A stretch of 64,000 nt of DNA from Candidatus Gastranaerophilales bacterium (GTDB lineage: Bacteria > Cyanobacteriota > Vampirovibrionia > Gastranaerophilales > Gastranaerophilaceae), in assembly GCA_944325065.1 (NCBI GenBank), contig CALUYS010000001.1, forward strand, positions 99,439 to 163,438, given 5' to 3'. Each line of letters opens with the position of its first letter. Within the stretch, counting starts at the first letter, position 1. Shown here in pieces: positions 62,549 to 64,000 of the stretch. The position numbers and the translations under genes are program-made. The notes below the pieces were generated by a model that searched no databases, had not been told where the DNA came from, and worked only from the letters and a program-made list of their open reading frames with translations.

Positions 62549-62820
62549 TTTTTAGAGTGACCCCCAGTTGCATAAGCGGATTAATTTTATTCATATTATT
62601 TATATTATTTTTTAAATTATGGGTATTTTTATTTCTAATTATATTAATAATACCTTTTATAAAAAACTGTTATAAGGCATTAAAAGAATCAAAAGAAAAA
62701 CAAGAACGTTTAAATTACCAACCAAAAGACGGAGAAACGTATAAGGTATGTCCATTTTGTTCAGCTAAACTAAAACGTGATGAGATATTTTGTTTTAATT
62801 GTAAACGCCATTTACCATAA
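62545..62820 (+). CDS. Small membrane protein with C-terminal zinc ribbon
   Basis: 91 aa beginning at TTG 62545, with GGGAGG upstream, overlapping the tsaB stop. Two close hydrophobic segments (about 9-42) are followed by a charged helix and a C-terminal zinc ribbon: VCPFCSAKLKRDEIFCFNCKRHLP, a C-x2-C and C-x2-C pair 13 residues apart. Such short membrane zinc-ribbon proteins are common but uncharacterised. It is co-transcribed with tsaE-tsaB. Confidence 0.7.
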   Translation: MIFRVTPSCISGLILFILFILFFKLWVFLFLIILIIPFIKNCYKALKESKEKQERLNYQPKDGETYKVCPFCSAKLKRDEIFCFNCKRHLP

Positions 62821-62830
62821 TTATATTTAA

Positions 62831-63043
62831 TTATTTAGAAAATATAGAACCAGCTAGATCACAAGCTTTTCCTGCCAATTTTTTCCCTTGATCTTTAGCT
62901 ACATCCTTAGCTACACTAACAGCACCGTCAAGAAAAGCACTACCAACATCACAAGCTACATCACCAATTTTTTTTCCAATAGATGTTTTATTTTGATTAT
63001 TATTACCTTGATAATTATTATTATTTTGTGTTTGAATTTTCAT
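62831..63043 (-). CDS. Small Asn-rich helical protein of unknown function
   Basis: 70 aa. The N-terminal 20 residues are nearly all Asn, Gln and Lys (QTQNNNNYQGNNNQNK). The rest is amphipathic helix with small residues: IGKKIGDVACDVGSAFLDG then AVSVAKDVAKDQGKKLAGKA. Two Cys are present. There is no signal peptide or membrane helix. A GGAG binding site precedes the ATG. It resembles in style the other small lineage proteins of this window but lacks the SFKAD motif. The 168 bases up to pgi contain no further gene. Confidence 0.55.
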   Translation of the reverse strand: MKIQTQNNNNYQGNNNQNKTSIGKKIGDVACDVGSAFLDGAVSVAKDVAKDQGKKLAGKACDLAGSIFSK

Positions 63044-63211
63044 TTTTTATCTCCTATCTTTACTCTTTTTTGTTATTATACCAATATAAAGTATATATAT
63101 TTTATATAATTTCAAATATAATTAAATTTTTTACAAAATTTAACAAAATTTATAATATCTTTATATTAAAATAAAAGCAGCATATAAATTTGTAAAAAAA
63201 GGGAGTTTTTG

Positions 63212-64000
63212 ATGTTAAGATTTGATTATAATAATGTAAAAGAAGAAGTTGTTGGTTTTGAAAATGGTCTAGATATAAAAGCAGCTTTTGAAAAGTATAA
63301 AAATCAAATTTTTAAAATCATAATGCATCTAAACTCTATAAAAGACAAACCTGGTGCAATGCTTCAATGGATGAATTTAGGATATAATGAAGAAACCGTA
63401 TGGTATGTAAAAGAATATGCTGCACTTGTTGAAGGTAGATTTGATAATGTATTGGTTCTTGGCATAGGTGGTTCTGCACTTGGTGGTATGGCTGTATGTG
63501 AATCTTTATTACCTGCATACTGGAATTTACTAACCAAGGAACAAAGAAATAATTTACCAAAAATATTTTTTCTTGATAATATTGATCCTGACCAAATGAA
63601 TGGTTTGCTTGATATTCTTGATTTAAAACGAACTATTGTTTGTGTTGTAACAAAATCAGGTTCAACAGCTGAAACTATGTCTCAGTTTATGATTATAAAA
63701 AAAAGGCTTGAAGAATTACTTGATGAAAATTACAGAAAAAATATTGTTGCAATTACTGACCAAAATATTGGTATATTACGTCAATTATCTGATCAAGAGG
63801 GGTATAAAACTTTTGTCGTACCAGATGATGTAGGAGGAAGATTTTCTGTATTTTCCGCAGTGGGTCTTCTCCCTTTTGCACTTGTTGGTATAGATATCGA
63901 TCAACTTATGCAAGGGGTTAAGGATATGGATTTAGCGTTAAAAAATACTGATATATGGAATAACGTTGCTGCACAAAATGCTTTAATTCATTATTTACTT
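63212..64000 (+). CDS. pgi: Glucose-6-phosphate isomerase, 3' end cut off by window edge
   Basis: Interconverts glucose 6-phosphate and fructose 6-phosphate. The frame from ATG 63212 (GGGAG 8 bases upstream) stays open to the window end, 263 codons. It shows the PGI sugar-phosphate motifs: VLGIGGSALGGMAV, TKSGSTAETMSQF and the signature DDVGGRFSVFSAVGLLPF. The C-terminal part is outside the window. The short N-terminus before GIGGS is that of the bacterial small-type enzyme. Confidence 0.94.
   Translation, partial: MLRFDYNNVKEEVVGFENGLDIKAAFEKYKNQIFKIIMHLNSIKDKPGAMLQWMNLGYNEETVWYVKEYAALVEGRFDNVLVLGIGGSALGGMAVCESLLPAYWNLLTKEQRNNLPKIFFLDNIDPDQMNGLLDILDLKRTIVCVVTKSGSTAETMSQFMIIKKRLEELLDENYRKNIVAITDQNIGILRQLSDQEGYKTFVVPDDVGGRFSVFSAVGLLPFALVGIDIDQLMQGVKDMDLALKNTDIWNNVAAQNALIHYLL

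Noticed and set aside
1-64000. tRNA or rRNA genes
   Set aside because: I looked through the intergenic stretches for GC-richer cloverleaf segments with a TTCRA loop and found none that fold convincingly; most gaps are under 150 bases.

Overview
The window is a strongly AT-rich, densely packed bacterial chromosome segment. Several things point to the non-photosynthetic cyanobacterial relatives Vampirovibrionia (formerly Melainabacteria), most likely Gastranaerophilales. These are a Gram-negative envelope gene set (heptose-7-phosphate kinase, O-antigen ligase-like protein, OmpH/Skp), RNase Y and RicT (PSP1), a DUF4330 protein, type IV pilin-like proteins with very long bodies, proteins built of the 'LExxVFxxxFxxDxxxxRLxRLE' repeat, and small proteins carrying an N-terminal 'SFKAD/SFG' motif. 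The taxon is an inference; no 16S gene or tRNA was found.

Layout. 1-9.7 kb: nadA (5' cut by the window), fliD, a GT2-like membrane protein, panD, a secreted carbonic anhydrase, metK, an S4 protein, a DUF721 protein and three lineage-type small or secreted-looking proteins including a HEMGH zincin. 9.7-19 kb: a MetE-like/CooC/folD operon, a SIMPL protein, and a three-gene operon of two large unknown membrane proteins plus a GH13 amylase-like enzyme. 19-29.3 kb: clpP, mtaB, OmpH, rpiB, a ThiF-family E1, an oligopeptide-binding protein, a BadF-type activase, a phosphohexomutase, sppA and a Yip1-like protein. 29.3-34.7 kb: a degraded accessory stretch with three decayed IS30 pieces, an LE-repeat protein and pseudopilin copy A. 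35-46.2 kb: O-antigen ligase-like, DUF4330, rfaE1, ispD, thiL, a minor pilin, PHP phosphatase, ymdB, rny and a membrane-anchored tyrosine phosphatase. 46.2-53 kb: pseudopilin copy B, rpsG-rpsL, an RluD-type synthase, lspA, rplL-rplJ with a leader attenuator. 53-64 kb: a membrane-tethered Hsp20-like protein, rlmH with a 57-aa upstream gene, ricT, purLQS, a single-chain type IIG-like restriction-modification protein, tsaE-tsaB and the start of pgi.

The most notable observation is a pair of paralogous giant pseudopilins (copy A about 31.8-33.6 kb, copy B 46.2-48.1 kb). They share the same promoter layout, the same prepilin N-terminus and the same C-terminal domain, but have unrelated-looking centres. 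Each carries a G/C homopolymer between start codon and prepilin cleavage site, in a genome where such runs are otherwise absent by eye. Copy B (G13) is in frame; copy A (C9) is out of frame and should be silent. This has the form of a phase-variable surface-pilin switch.

Other points of interest are a leaderless-looking panD, an RNase Y whose membrane anchor lies upstream of any ATG/GTG/TTG, a LspA with Glu in place of a catalytic Asp, and three convergent gene pairs whose stop codons interlock in 4 bases.
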